A stretch of DNA of 64,000 bases from Vibrio sp. SCSIO 43135 (GCF_023716665.1 NZ_CP071860.1:1718762-1782761); one strand, 5' to 3'; positions 9,196-18,223 are shown, counted from the first letter of the stretch. Notes: generated by a model from the letters alone, not told the origin. Translations and numbers: made by a program.

Positions 9196-9897
9196 TTAAC
9201 GCGCTAGCCAATGCACTCCTTCGTCGCTAGAGAACGCCATAAAATCGGCTTTTCGGTGAGAAAAAATACCGTTTTCTACAACGCCCGGAATCGCATTCAG
9301 TTGCTGTTCTATTTGGCTCGGCTGAGATAAGTTCAGCCCTGCAACATCCAAAATGATATTGCCGTTGTCCGTGGTACACCCTTGTCTCAATGCTGGGGTT
9401 CCTCCTAAGCTTTGCAGTGCATTCGACACGGCTTTTTGTGCCGCTGGCAACACTTCAATTGGGAGTGGGAATTTACCCAGCTCGCTGACCATACGGCCAC
9501 TGTCGGCGATAGTGATAAAGGTAAGCGCTAAAGTCGCTAACACCTTTTCTCTCGCCAGTGCTGCGCCACCACCTTTTACCGTGATGCCATTACTTAACCC
9601 TTCGTCTATTCCGTCGATGTAGAAATCGACACGCTCACAATCTGCGATGGCAATTTCAGGTAGCCCCGCCTCTCGTAGTGCCTTGCTAGAACGTTCTGAG
9701 CTCGAAACACAGTAGGAAAATTCTGCGCCGCTGCTTTTAAGCAGCTTAATAAACACCTCAACCGTTGCGCCAGTGCCAATGCCAATCACACTGCTTGGTG
9801 TCAACTTGTCGATCACATGGTCTAAGGCTGCTTTCGCAGCCTTAGTACGCAGGCAGTCGCTACTCTGTTGTTGAATAAAATGCGATGCCATGCTCAT
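9196..9897 (-). CDS. rpiA: Ribose-5-phosphate isomerase A
   Basis: This 233-residue enzyme interconverts ribose 5-phosphate and ribulose 5-phosphate. Conserved RpiA motifs are visible: GIGTGATVEVFI, SSERSS, DFYIDGIDE and the catalytic segment VKGGGAALAREKVLA. The start at 9897 follows the transketolase stop codon by a single base and uses GGAG inside the transketolase 3' end, so the two are translationally coupled; a longer in-frame reading into transketolase is not supported. It is probably a specialised copy, since vibrios carry a housekeeping rpiA on chromosome I. Confidence 0.93.
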   Translation of the reverse strand: MSMASHFIQQQSSDCLRTKAAKAALDHVIDKLTPSSVIGIGTGATVEVFIKLLKSSGAEFSYCVSSSERSSKALREAGLPEIAIADCERVDFYIDGIDEGLSNGITVKGGGAALAREKVLATLALTFITIADSGRMVSELGKFPLPIEVLPAAQKAVSNALQSLGGTPALRQGCTTDNGNIILDVAGLNLSQPSQIEQQLNAIPGVVENGIFSHRKADFMAFSSDEGVHWLAR

Positions 9898-9898
9898 G

Positions 9899-11893
9899 CT
9901 ATTTCTCCAATAACGCCGTTGCTTTAGCGATAACGTTGTCCACCGTAAAGCCATACATTTCAAAGAGTTGGTCTGCTGGTGCTGATTCACCAAATCTGGT
10001 CATGCCGATGATGTCACCCTGTAGGCCGGTATACTTAAACCAGTAGTCTTTGATTCCCGCTTCAATGGCGAGACGCTTAGTCACTGTGTTTGGTAGAACA
10101 GACTGCTGATACTCTGCTGACTGAGCATCGAACACATCGGTAGCAGGCATAGACACAACGCGACATTTCACGTCACCAAGCTTGGCTTTCGCTTCCATCG
10201 CCAATGCCACTTCTGAACCAGTCGCAATCAAGATAAGCTCTGGTTCGCCGTCGCAATCGGATAGCACATAGCCACCTTTCACCACGTTGGCTAACGTTGC
10301 TTCATCGCGTTCAAATTGCACTAGGTTTTGGCGTGAGAAAATCAGTGAGGTTGGGCCGTCAAATCGCTCTACGGCAGACTTCCAAGCAACGGCTGTTTCC
10401 ACTTGGTCACACGGGCGCCATGTGCTCATGTTTGGTGTCAAGCGCAGCGAGGCAATCTGTTCAACAGGCTGATGAGTTGGCCCGTCTTCGCCCAAGCCAA
10501 TCGAGTCATGGGTATAAACAAAGATACTGCGCTGCTTCATCAACGCGGCCATACGCAGGGCATTACGTGCATATTCCATAAACATCAGGAAAGTGCCGCC
10601 ATAAGGAATGAAGCCGCCGTGCAACGCAATACCATTCATCATTGCCGACATCGCAAACTCGCGCACACCATAGCTAACGTAGTTGCCCGATGCGTCTTGA
10701 GCGGTAATCGACTTCGACCCCGACCAATTGGTCAAGTTAGACGGTGTGAGATCGGCCGAGCCGCCCAAGAACTCAGGCAACAGCGGACCAAACGCTTCAA
10801 TCGCATTCTGGGACGCTTTACGTGTCGCAATAGTTTGCGGGTTGGCTTGGAGGGTTTTGATGATGTCTTGGGTGTACGCTTCCCAGTTTTCAGGGAGTTG
10901 GCTACTGCTACGGCGTTGGAACTCCGCCGCAAGCTCCGGGTAAGCCGCTTGGTAAGCAGAGAATCGAGTTTCCCAGTCAGACTCAACACTTTGACCCTTG
11001 TCTTTGCCATCCCATGCTTGATAGATATCTGCTGGAATCTCAAACTCTGGGTGATCCCAGCCTAGGTTCAAACGTACCAATGCCACTTCGTCTTCACCCA
11101 GAGGCGCACCGTGACAATCATGGCTCGCCGATTTGTTTGGCGAACCGAAGCCAATGACGGTTTTACAACAAATCAGAGTCGGCTTATCAGTAACAGCTTT
11201 AGCTTGAGTAATCGCAGCATGAATAGCATCGGCATTGTGGCCATCCACTTCTGAAATTACGTGCCAGCCGTAGGCTTCAAAACGCTTCGGCGTGTCATCA
11301 GAGAACCAGCCATCGACTTCACCGTCGATAGAGATGCCGTTGTCATCCCAAAACGCCACCAGTTTGCCTAACCCTAAAGTGCCTGCTAATGAACAAGCTT
11401 CATGAGAAATCCCTTCCATCATGCAACCATCCCCCATAAACACATAGGTGTGGTGGTCAACGATATCGTGGCCTTCACGGTTAAATTGCTCTGCTAGCAC
11501 TTTCTCAGCCAATGCCATGCCCACACCATTGGTGATGCCCTGCCCTAGTGGACCAGTGGTAGTCTCAATACCCGGTGCATAACCATATTCAGGGTGGCCC
11601 GCCGTTTTGCTGTGCAGTTGACGGAAGGATTTGATGTCATCCATCGATAGGTCGTAGCCCGATAAGTGCAACAGGCTGTATATCAGCATGGAGCCATGAC
11701 CATTAGAAAGAATGAATCGATCTCTGTCGGCCCAGTTTGGATTGTTTGGGTTATGCTTTAGAAAATCGCGCCATAGGACTTCTGCGATATCGGCCATCCC
11801 CATCGGTGCACCGGGGTGACCAGAGCCAGCCTTTTGCACCGCATCCATACTTAGTACTCGGATAGCATCAGCCAGTTTTGAACGTGAAATCAT
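9899..11893 (-). CDS. tkt: Transketolase
   Basis: This 664-residue thiamine-diphosphate enzyme of the non-oxidative pentose phosphate pathway transfers two-carbon ketol units. It shows the N-terminal SMDAVQKAGSGHPGAPMG, the cofactor-binding GDGCMMEGISHEA, the pyrimidine-domain segments EFAMSAMMNGIA and THDSIGLGEDGPTHQPVEQ, and a C-terminal domain, the full-length order. The start at 11893 is preferred to an ATG two codons earlier because GGAGGA then lies at 6 bp spacing and the N-terminus matches E. coli TktA. It lies 11 bp after tal and is coupled to rpiA. In this operon it would feed phosphorylated sugars into glycolysis. Confidence 0.95.
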   Translation of the reverse strand: MISRSKLADAIRVLSMDAVQKAGSGHPGAPMGMADIAEVLWRDFLKHNPNNPNWADRDRFILSNGHGSMLIYSLLHLSGYDLSMDDIKSFRQLHSKTAGHPEYGYAPGIETTTGPLGQGITNGVGMALAEKVLAEQFNREGHDIVDHHTYVFMGDGCMMEGISHEACSLAGTLGLGKLVAFWDDNGISIDGEVDGWFSDDTPKRFEAYGWHVISEVDGHNADAIHAAITQAKAVTDKPTLICCKTVIGFGSPNKSASHDCHGAPLGEDEVALVRLNLGWDHPEFEIPADIYQAWDGKDKGQSVESDWETRFSAYQAAYPELAAEFQRRSSSQLPENWEAYTQDIIKTLQANPQTIATRKASQNAIEAFGPLLPEFLGGSADLTPSNLTNWSGSKSITAQDASGNYVSYGVREFAMSAMMNGIALHGGFIPYGGTFLMFMEYARNALRMAALMKQRSIFVYTHDSIGLGEDGPTHQPVEQIASLRLTPNMSTWRPCDQVETAVAWKSAVERFDGPTSLIFSRQNLVQFERDEATLANVVKGGYVLSDCDGEPELILIATGSEVALAMEAKAKLGDVKCRVVSMPATDVFDAQSAEYQQSVLPNTVTKRLAIEAGIKDYWFKYTGLQGDIIGMTRFGESAPADQLFEMYGFTVDNVIAKATALLEK

Positions 11894-11904
11894 GCTCATT
11901 CCTC

Positions 11905-12858
11905 CTACAGACGCGCTTCGATCATGGCTTCAAGTTTGCCTTGGTCTACGGCAAAGTTGCGGATACCTTCAGACAGCTTTTCAGTCGCCATCGGGTCTTG
12001 ATTCATTTCCCAGCGGAACTGTGCTTCAGTCATAGCAGCTGGTGTGGCCTTTACAGAATCGCGCGCCGCGAATAGCTGACAAGACACCTCACCTTCCTGA
12101 GCAGCGAGCTGGTCAAGAATCGCTGGGCCAATCGTCAAACGATCACAGCCAGCAAGAGCCAGTACTTCCTCAGCGTTACGGAAGCTCGCGCCCATCACGA
12201 CGGTGTTATAGCCATGGTCTTTGTAGTAGTTGTAGATATCCGAAACAGATACCACACCAGGATCTTCATGCGGCAGATAATCTTTTTTGTCGGTGTTGGT
12301 TTTATACCAATCAAGAATTCGTCCCACGAATGGAGAAATCAGATATACACCAGCCTCTGCACACGCTTTAGCCTGAGCAAAATTGAACAACAAAGTCAGG
12401 TTACAGTTGATACCTTCTTGCTCTAGCTCTTGAGCGGCGCGAATGCCTTCCCAAGTCGAAGCAAGTTTAATCAGAATACGGTCATTACTGATCCCTGCGT
12501 CGTTATACATCGCAATCAGCTTACGTGCTTTAGCCAGACTTGCTTGTTTATCAAACGACATACGAGCATCAACTTCAGTTGAAATACGCCCCGGTACCGT
12601 TTTAAGGATCTCAAGGCCGATGTTGACCGCCAGTTTGTCGCCAGCATCAACCAACTGTTGCGCTTTATCACTACTTTGCGCTTTCGCCCACTTGATAGCA
12701 TCTTCAATTAAGTAATCGTATTGCGGCATTTCCGCCGCTTTTAGCACCAATGAAGGGTTCGTTGTTGCGTCTTCTGGTTGGAAAGCAGCAATTGCATCGA
12801 TGTCGCCAGTATCGGCAACCACCGTTGTGTATTTTTTAAGTTGTTCTAATTTGTTCAT
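11905..12858 (-). CDS. tal: Transaldolase (TalB type)
   Basis: This 317-residue class I transaldolase transfers dihydroxyacetone units between sedoheptulose 7-phosphate and glyceraldehyde 3-phosphate. The N-terminal VADTGDIDAIAAFQPEDATTNPSL and the Schiff-base lysine in ILIKLASTWEGI (Lys131) are present. It starts 2 bp after the upstream HAD gene and ends 11 bp before tkt. With tkt and rpiA it makes this operon self-sufficient in the non-oxidative pentose phosphate reactions. Confidence 0.96.
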   Translation of the reverse strand: MNKLEQLKKYTTVVADTGDIDAIAAFQPEDATTNPSLVLKAAEMPQYDYLIEDAIKWAKAQSSDKAQQLVDAGDKLAVNIGLEILKTVPGRISTEVDARMSFDKQASLAKARKLIAMYNDAGISNDRILIKLASTWEGIRAAQELEQEGINCNLTLLFNFAQAKACAEAGVYLISPFVGRILDWYKTNTDKKDYLPHEDPGVVSVSDIYNYYKDHGYNTVVMGASFRNAEEVLALAGCDRLTIGPAILDQLAAQEGEVSCQLFAARDSVKATPAAMTEAQFRWEMNQDPMATEKLSEGIRNFAVDQGKLEAMIEARL

Positions 12859-12860
12859 CG

Positions 12861-13598
12861 TTACTTCTCGGTAAGTTGATTAATCAGTTGAGGTAGGGTT
12901 TGGTCACTCATCGAAGAAAGCACCACGTCGGCTAGCGAGACGTCGAGGTGACGAGTGAGCAAATTGGTCACCGCAACTGTCGGTATTCCTGCCGATCGAG
13001 CCGCCTTGATCCCCGGTGGAGAATCTTCAAATGCGATGGCTTGATGGGCAGAAACACCCAAGCGCGCTAAAGCTTGCAAGTACACGTCTGGTTGAGGTTT
13101 GCGTTTTTCGGCTACGATTTCTTCCGCGCCGACAAAACAATCAAAGAAGTGAGTCAGTTTTAGCCGTTGTAGTATCGGCATGTAGTGTTCATGTTCAGAG
13201 CTGGTTGCAAGTGCTATTTTCCAACCTTGAGATCGAGCAAAGTGAAGGTATTCTCTCACCCCTTCTCGCTCTGAAATGTGTTCGATCAGTTGGTATGCTT
13301 TTGCTAACACTTGTTGGCCAATATCACCATCGCTCATGTTCAAACCAGAAGCACAGCGAAACTGTTGATAAAGGGCGGTTGCTGGTACTGAGCTCCCCAC
13401 TAGACCAGCAACCTGGAGTTGCGACACTTTCACGCCGTATGGCTGCATCAAAGCTTCCCAGGCTTTGAACATACAGGTTTCGGTATCCACAAGAAGGCCA
13501 TCAAAATCAAATATTAGCGCTTTCACGTCACTGGCGAAGAAGTCCTCTCTTTCCCATTTCTTTGCCGTGATAGTTGAAGAACTAATCGTGTTTTTCAT
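12861..13598 (-). CDS. HAD-superfamily phosphatase, beta-phosphoglucomutase-like
   Basis: This 245-residue HAD hydrolase of subfamily IA has motif I DFDGLLVDTE (nucleophile and general acid Asp), motif II ATSSEHEH, motif III KRKPQPDVY and motif IV FEDSPPGIKAA. This resembles the beta-phosphoglucomutase, YqaB and 2-deoxyglucose-6-phosphatase group. About 25 extra residues precede motif I. The start ATG at 13598 has GGAGAAAAA upstream. It lies between the iron dehydrogenase and tal genes and would act on a phosphorylated intermediate or remove a dead-end phosphate; the substrate is not readable from sequence. Confidence 0.85.
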   Translation of the reverse strand: MKNTISSSTITAKKWEREDFFASDVKALIFDFDGLLVDTETCMFKAWEALMQPYGVKVSQLQVAGLVGSSVPATALYQQFRCASGLNMSDGDIGQQVLAKAYQLIEHISEREGVREYLHFARSQGWKIALATSSEHEHYMPILQRLKLTHFFDCFVGAEEIVAEKRKPQPDVYLQALARLGVSAHQAIAFEDSPPGIKAARSAGIPTVAVTNLLTRHLDVSLADVVLSSMSDQTLPQLINQLTEK

Positions 13599-13628
13599 GG
13601 CTTTTTCTCCGTTATTTTTCTCTCGGTA

Positions 13629-14786
13629 CTAAGCTAAGCTGGCATGCAAAACTTGCTTCATTTCTTCGCCACTGGTCAGTGGTAAATCGAAGCAAAATGC
13701 AGGCTCTAACGCTTCAACGTCTTGCTTGCTCACCCCCACCTGAGTCAAGTTCGACTCAAGCCCAATGCGTGCCAAAAACTTAACCAAATGCGCCGCCAGC
13801 GACTGAGCTTTTTCTTCGATGCTTCCCACGGCACCAAATAATTCCGCTACTTGCGCATAACGCTCTGGCTGCTTACGCCACTGAAGCTGAACATACGCTG
13901 GGTATACCACCGCCAGTGTCAGACCATGAGGTAAGTTGGTTTTGCTGCTACCAAGGATTTCGCCAAGAGGATGCGGTGCACCCGCTCCGCCATTAGCCAA
14001 TGAGATACCGCCTAAAGTGTCCGCTTTCGCCAGTTGGCAGCGACCTTGAAGATCGGAGCCGTCATCAACCACATTCGGCAAATGGTCGACCACAAGCTTC
14101 ATGGCCTCTAACGCCAAGGTGTCGACAAACGGTGAAGGTCGCGTCCCAGTGAAGGACTCAAACGCATGTGAAAATGCGTCAAAACCTGTCATCGCTGTCA
14201 TTCGAGGTGGTAACGTCAGCATCAACTCAGGATCGATTACCGCTTCTAGCGGGAAAAACTCAGGGTGGAACAGCGTTAACTTGGCATGCTGTTCAACATC
14301 AGTAATCACCGCAGCTTGCGTGACTTGTGAACCCGTGCCAGAGGTTGTTGGTACGGCAATTAACGGTACAACCTCAGCCGGTAGTGGCGCGACGTCACCA
14401 AACGGTGAGTCATAGGTGGCAAACCAGTGAGACCAATCCAATGAATCAGCCTTGATAGTCGCCGCGATGATTTTTGCGGTATCGATAGAAGAACCTCCAC
14501 CGATTGCCAGAACCACATCGCATTGGGCAGCCATCGCAACTTGGCGACCCAACTCCACAACCGTTGTTGGTGGATTCGGTACCACACCGTCGAAGTGAGT
14601 CACTTCAATACCTTGTTCTTCGAGCAAAGCGAAAATACGTTGATACGCAGGCTTTACTGCATCGAAAATCGGCTCAGATACCACTAAGCAGCGCTTGCCG
14701 TAACCTGCCACAAGCTGACCAATTTTTTGAATTTCTCCCGCACCAAAAGTGAGTTTAGTCGGTTGATAATATTGAAATTGTGTCAT
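13629..14786 (-). CDS. Iron-containing alcohol dehydrogenase
   Basis: This 385-residue protein is a group III (Fe-dependent) dehydrogenase. The nucleotide-binding GGGSSIDTAKI, the AVPTTSGTGSQVT segment and the metal-binding histidines in MTGFDAFSHAFESF and NLPHGLTLAVVYPAY are all present. Members reduce or oxidise lactaldehyde, propanediol, butanol, glycolaldehyde or similar. The start at 14786 has AAGGA upstream and is preferred to an in-frame start 12 codons earlier. Within the operon it may handle a small aldehyde released from the substrate or regenerate NAD; the precise substrate is unknown. Confidence 0.88.
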   Translation of the reverse strand: MTQFQYYQPTKLTFGAGEIQKIGQLVAGYGKRCLVVSEPIFDAVKPAYQRIFALLEEQGIEVTHFDGVVPNPPTTVVELGRQVAMAAQCDVVLAIGGGSSIDTAKIIAATIKADSLDWSHWFATYDSPFGDVAPLPAEVVPLIAVPTTSGTGSQVTQAAVITDVEQHAKLTLFHPEFFPLEAVIDPELMLTLPPRMTAMTGFDAFSHAFESFTGTRPSPFVDTLALEAMKLVVDHLPNVVDDGSDLQGRCQLAKADTLGGISLANGGAGAPHPLGEILGSSKTNLPHGLTLAVVYPAYVQLQWRKQPERYAQVAELFGAVGSIEEKAQSLAAHLVKFLARIGLESNLTQVGVSKQDVEALEPAFCFDLPLTSGEEMKQVLHASLA

Positions 14787-14874
14787 GGTTTTATCCTTGG
14801 TTTTGGTGCCAAGCCGGAGCATAAATAGGGGGACTGGCTCGGCACCGTTTTACGTTTCAATGGGCTTGGCTCGA

Positions 14875-15591
14875 TTAAGCGGTTTCAGCTTCTGCTGCAA
14901 CGTTTTCCTCGGCTTGGCTCAGTGCTGCACGGAAGTCTTTCACGCCCGCTGTAATGCCATCTTTGTGACCGAAGATGTTGGTTGAAGCCACCATCACGTC
15001 GATATCTTCTTTCAATAGCGCTTCTAGGTTGTGGTTACGGATACCGCCATCGACACACAGCTCACAGTTAGGGTTACGCTCGTTAATCAGCTGACGAGCC
15101 TCACGGATCATCTCGATTGCAGATTCACGCCATAACCACTCATCATTGTTCACACCGTGGATAACGATGTGCAGACGGTCTAGGTAGTAGATCGCTTCTT
15201 TAACGAATGAAACCGGAGTGAAACAACCCACGGTTAGGCCAAACTTCATGTTGTAATCGCGGCAGTACTTCATCATGTAAGCGAGCGGCGCACCCAAGAA
15301 GTTCTCGGCTGGTAGAATCAACATGTCTGCACCTGCAGCTGCGATTTTTTCTACAAACAGACGGTCACAATCTTTGAAGTAAGCGTGTACTTCGATTGGT
15401 TTGTCTGTGTATTGACGAATCCCTTCAACGATTTGATGTCCGCCCATTAGCTGCATGTTTTTTAGGTCATGCATGTCTGCTGCATCACAGTGAATGTAAT
15501 CCGCACCCGCGTCAGAAACTTCTTTTACGATGTCTGCCATGTGGCCGTAATCAACGTGGGCGAGACCTGCAGCAATTTTTACTTTTTTCAT
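14875..15591 (-). CDS. Ribulose-phosphate 3-epimerase family protein
   Basis: This 238-residue TIM-barrel protein retains the metal and catalytic ligands of the epimerase family: HCD (His34, Asp36), EVHAYF (His69) and CVDGGI. The surrounding motifs differ from housekeeping Rpe, so it is a paralogous branch that may act on another ketose phosphate, as AlsE or SgcE do. The C-terminus has an acidic Ala-rich tail. It lies 9 bp after the Cof-type HAD gene and 88 bp before the iron dehydrogenase. Function in the operon: probable epimerisation of a phosphorylated keto-sugar before transketolase and transaldolase. Confidence 0.82.
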   Translation of the reverse strand: MKKVKIAAGLAHVDYGHMADIVKEVSDAGADYIHCDAADMHDLKNMQLMGGHQIVEGIRQYTDKPIEVHAYFKDCDRLFVEKIAAAGADMLILPAENFLGAPLAYMMKYCRDYNMKFGLTVGCFTPVSFVKEAIYYLDRLHIVIHGVNNDEWLWRESAIEMIREARQLINERNPNCELCVDGGIRNHNLEALLKEDIDVMVASTNIFGHKDGITAGVKDFRAALSQAEENVAAEAETA

Positions 15592-15600
15592 GGTATTTCC

Positions 15601-16443
15601 TTAGTAGCTAAATGAGTGTTGGCATGTATGAAGACCTTCACGGACAACCAAGCGAAGGTACTGTCCAATGCCGCAACCGTTGTTATCTGTAACAATGAGG
15701 TTTGCCATTCCTTTCAACGAAGGGCTGGCGCTATCCATCGCAACGGGTTCTCCGACAATGCGGAACATAGAGGCGTCGTTATCCCCATCCCCGAATGCAA
15801 TGGTGTGATTAGGTGAAATTTGTTGGCTAGTAAGCCATTGAGTAAGTGCACTGCCTTTGGTCGCCGAAAGGGCTGTAATATCGAGCTTAGTTGGCGCCGA
15901 TAAATCGGCTTGGCAATGCGGTTGAATAGCGTCTCGGAGATCGCAAAGCGCTTGCTTGTCTTCGCTAGACACCAACACTTTGTATACCTCGCCCAATTGC
16001 TGAGCGAGCTTGGCCAGGTCTGCTTCGACATGAATATCAAGAGCGGTATCTATCTGCTGGGCTTTACGAACAAGTCCTTTTGAGTGCGCTGAAGGTTGTT
16101 GAACAAACACGCCATTGCTGGCATACAAGGTAAAGTCAAACTGTCCATCGTTGAGCATTCTTAGAAGCTCACTGACCAATTGAGGTGTCATCAGTTGTCG
16201 ATGCATTGCTTCATTAGTCATAGGATTGTAGATATACGCACCGTTACAACAGATGATCGGCAGAGTTAGGTTTAACTGCTCGACATAAGGCATCATCAGT
16301 TCATGAGGACGACCACTTGCGAGCGTCACCTTATACCCGTGCTCAAGCGCATAATGGATCGCTTCACGGTTTGTCGCGCTGATCTGCTCATCATCGTTTA
16401 AAAGGGTACCGTCTAAATCAATTATGACTGCTTGATACTTCAT
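15601..16443 (-). CDS. Cof-type HAD-IIB phosphatase
   Basis: This 280-residue sugar-phosphate phosphatase is of the Cof/YbiV/SupH group. Motif I is IIDLDGTLLNDD, motif II is TLASGRPHE and motif IV is AFGDGDNDASMF, with the type IIB cap between. It is the first gene of the ten-gene leftward operon. The start at 16443 is preceded by GGAGG; the in-frame extension to 16512 lies in the operator region and is rejected. It probably dephosphorylates a sugar phosphate or relieves sugar-phosphate stress. Confidence 0.87.
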   Translation of the reverse strand: MKYQAVIIDLDGTLLNDDEQISATNREAIHYALEHGYKVTLASGRPHELMMPYVEQLNLTLPIICCNGAYIYNPMTNEAMHRQLMTPQLVSELLRMLNDGQFDFTLYASNGVFVQQPSAHSKGLVRKAQQIDTALDIHVEADLAKLAQQLGEVYKVLVSSEDKQALCDLRDAIQPHCQADLSAPTKLDITALSATKGSALTQWLTSQQISPNHTIAFGDGDNDASMFRIVGEPVAMDSASPSLKGMANLIVTDNNGCGIGQYLRLVVREGLHTCQHSFSY

Positions 16444-16656
16444 TTTGGCCTCCAGTGACTCTTTGTGACGCAAAATGACTATAAAAGACCAAATTAGGTC
16501 ACGTAAAGTCATTTTTGATTTTTTATGAACATTTTATTGGTCAAGATCACAAATAAAGATTCAAAACAGGTCACAAATGACCAAATATAAAAAATAATTG
16601 CCCAAAAGTTCAAATTCGGTCAAAATAGTTCAAAATAAAAATCAGGAACAACAATT
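16444..16656. promoter_or_regulatory. Divergent promoter/operator region with DeoR-type repeats
   Basis: The 213-bp gap between the Cof-type gene and the DeoR regulator gene is AT-rich and full of repeated GGTCA/TGACC and TTCAAA elements. The clearest are GACC-AAATTA-GGTC (16487-16500), the perfect palindrome GGTCA-CAAA-TGACC (16569-16582), and three direct copies of (G)TTCAAA/GTCAAA about 10-11 bp apart between 16610 and 16636. These are good candidates for operators of the adjacent UlaR-like regulator, controlling both the operon and its own gene. Confidence 0.65.
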
Positions 16657-17433
16657 ATGAATGAAGCTCAGCGTCACAGAAGGTTACTGGAATACCTTAG
16701 TAGTCATACATTTATCACTACTAATGACTACGTAAAGATGTTGGATATTTCTCTTTCTACTGCCCGTCGTGACATTACTAAGCTGGCAGAAGAAGGAAGA
16801 CTTAAGAAAATTCGGAATGGTGCAGAGGTCATTGGAGAAGAAACAAGTTCAGCAACTTCTCATGCACCAAACAGCTTTATACCTACGCCGTCAGATATCG
16901 AATCATACGAAGCTAAAAAGCGCATCGCCCAAGCTGCAGCAGAGCTGTGTGATGAACACGACAGCATTATCATAAGTGGCAGTAACACGACTTTTTTAAT
17001 GGGTGAGCACTTAGCCAATCGGGATGTCCAGGTCGTCACCAACTTCATGCCACTCGCCTATCAGCTGATCGGCCAAGATCATCAAAGCATTATCATTCTG
17101 GGTGGTCAGTACCTACCTGAGCGTCAAATTACTATTTCACCTGATGCAGAAGCAGCCGATGATCATAAGAGCCGCTTTGTGTTCTTTACCGGAACAGGTG
17201 TCACTGCTGCTGGAGTACACACATCTGATCTTCTGGTGTACATGGCGGAGAAAAAGCTGTTGGAATACGGCGACCGTATTGTTGCGCTGATCGATAGTAG
17301 TAAAGTAGGCAAGCATGGAGGCAAGTTGCTCGCGACTGCGGAGCAATTGGATACCTTAATCACCGACAGTGGAGCCGATGAAGGCATTCTAGATACATTA
17401 CGAAGTAAAGGCGTGAATGTTATTGTTGTCTAA
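16657..17433 (+). CDS. DeoR/GlpR-family transcriptional regulator, UlaR-like
   Basis: This 258-residue regulator begins with MNEAQRHRRLLEYL, followed by a DeoR winged helix (ISLSTARRDITKLAEEGRLKKIRNGAEV, residues 31-58). The DeoR C-terminal sugar-phosphate sensor domain follows (HDSIIISGSNTTFLMGEHLA, VVTNFMPLA, DSSKVGKHGGKL). It resembles E. coli UlaR, the repressor of L-ascorbate use, more than other family members I recall. It is transcribed away from the ten-gene catabolic operon and surely controls it. The effector is probably a phosphorylated intermediate of that operon. The start has AGGAACAAC upstream. Confidence 0.9.
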   Translation: MNEAQRHRRLLEYLSSHTFITTNDYVKMLDISLSTARRDITKLAEEGRLKKIRNGAEVIGEETSSATSHAPNSFIPTPSDIESYEAKKRIAQAAAELCDEHDSIIISGSNTTFLMGEHLANRDVQVVTNFMPLAYQLIGQDHQSIIILGGQYLPERQITISPDAEAADDHKSRFVFFTGTGVTAAGVHTSDLLVYMAEKKLLEYGDRIVALIDSSKVGKHGGKLLATAEQLDTLITDSGADEGILDTLRSKGVNVIVV

Positions 17434-17470
17434 AGGGCGCTTAAGCAAGCGTTATACATTTTGATAAAAA

Positions 17471-17491
17471 AGGCTGACACAATGTCAGCCT
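17471..17491. terminator. Bidirectional terminator after the DeoR gene
   Basis: A 9-bp stem AGGCTGACA/TGTCAGCCT with a 3-base loop is flanked by A-rich and T-rich tracts, so it can stop the rightward DeoR transcript and the leftward VOC transcript. Confidence 0.92.
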
Positions 17492-17513
17492 TTTTTGTTT
17501 ATGCGATATCAGC

Positions 17514-18005
17514 TTACTCGTAGTCTGAAGCGTATGTATCTTCGTAGCTGTGCGAGTAGAACTCGAATAGGTTACCAAACGGGTCTTCTAGGTAAACCAT
17601 TTGTGCCTGCTTTAGCTCATCTTCTGGGTGGTAACGGTGGATATCCATGCGCACTTTACCGCCAAATTCTTCAACACGCTTAATAGCAGTATCAAATTGC
17701 TCTTTTGGCAGCTGAAGACAGAAATGGAAGATGCCTAGGCGAGAAAAATCAACTTCGTGACGCTCTTGGCGCTCTTTCATTTCAAACAGCTCAACACCGA
17801 TACCATCTGATGTCACTAGGTGAGCGATGTTGAAGCCTTTAAAGCCTTCACCGAATACTGCAATACACATACGGCCGATTGCACTTTCACGCTCTTCGAT
17901 AACCTTAGTGTTGTTCATGACAATACGTAGACCAAGCGCTTTAGTGTAGAACTCAACCGCTTTGTCCATGTCGCCAACCATGATACCTACGTGATTCATT
18001 TTCAT
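17514..18005 (-). CDS. VOC family (glyoxalase/bleomycin-resistance fold) protein
   Basis: This 163-residue protein has the two paired beta-alpha-beta modules of the vicinal oxygen chelate fold. It begins MKMNHVGIMVGDMDKAVEFYTKALG (a metal-ligand His) and ends with YLEDPFGNLFEFYSHS (a metal-ligand Glu); a further His appears in FHFCLQL. It may be a lactoylglutathione-lyase-like enzyme, dioxygenase-like enzyme or isomerase; the sequence does not decide. The start at 18005 has GGAGAAA upstream. It is monocistronic, between two terminators. Confidence 0.85.
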   Translation of the reverse strand: MKMNHVGIMVGDMDKAVEFYTKALGLRIVMNNTKVIEERESAIGRMCIAVFGEGFKGFNIAHLVTSDGIGVELFEMKERQERHEVDFSRLGIFHFCLQLPKEQFDTAIKRVEEFGGKVRMDIHRYHPEDELKQAQMVYLEDPFGNLFEFYSHSYEDTYASDYE

Positions 18006-18196
18006 AACTTTCTCCAAATTCTTTAATTATTCGAAGTCAGTGCGACTTCAACATTGTTGTTTGTGTGTCTTGTTTCGATGAGGAGAGTATAGGTAGAATT
18101 AAGAATTACGTGAAATTATTGATAATTATAAATATGATAATTTTTTGTTATTACATCTCTGTAGTAGTTCTCGGCCGCCAGCCGCTGGCAATAAAA

Positions 18197-18223
18197 AACG
18201 CCCAGCACACAGTGCTGGGCGTT
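18197..18223 (-). terminator. Terminator of yibL
   Basis: A 12-bp stem AACGCCCAGCAC/GTGCTGGGCGTT with a 3-base loop is followed on the minus strand by a U-rich run. It lies about 20 bp past the yibL stop codon. Confidence 0.92.

Noticed and set aside
10403..11065. A 220-codon open frame on the plus strand
   Set aside because: It lies wholly opposite transketolase, has no ribosome binding site and shows arginine- and cysteine-rich composition typical of antisense frames.
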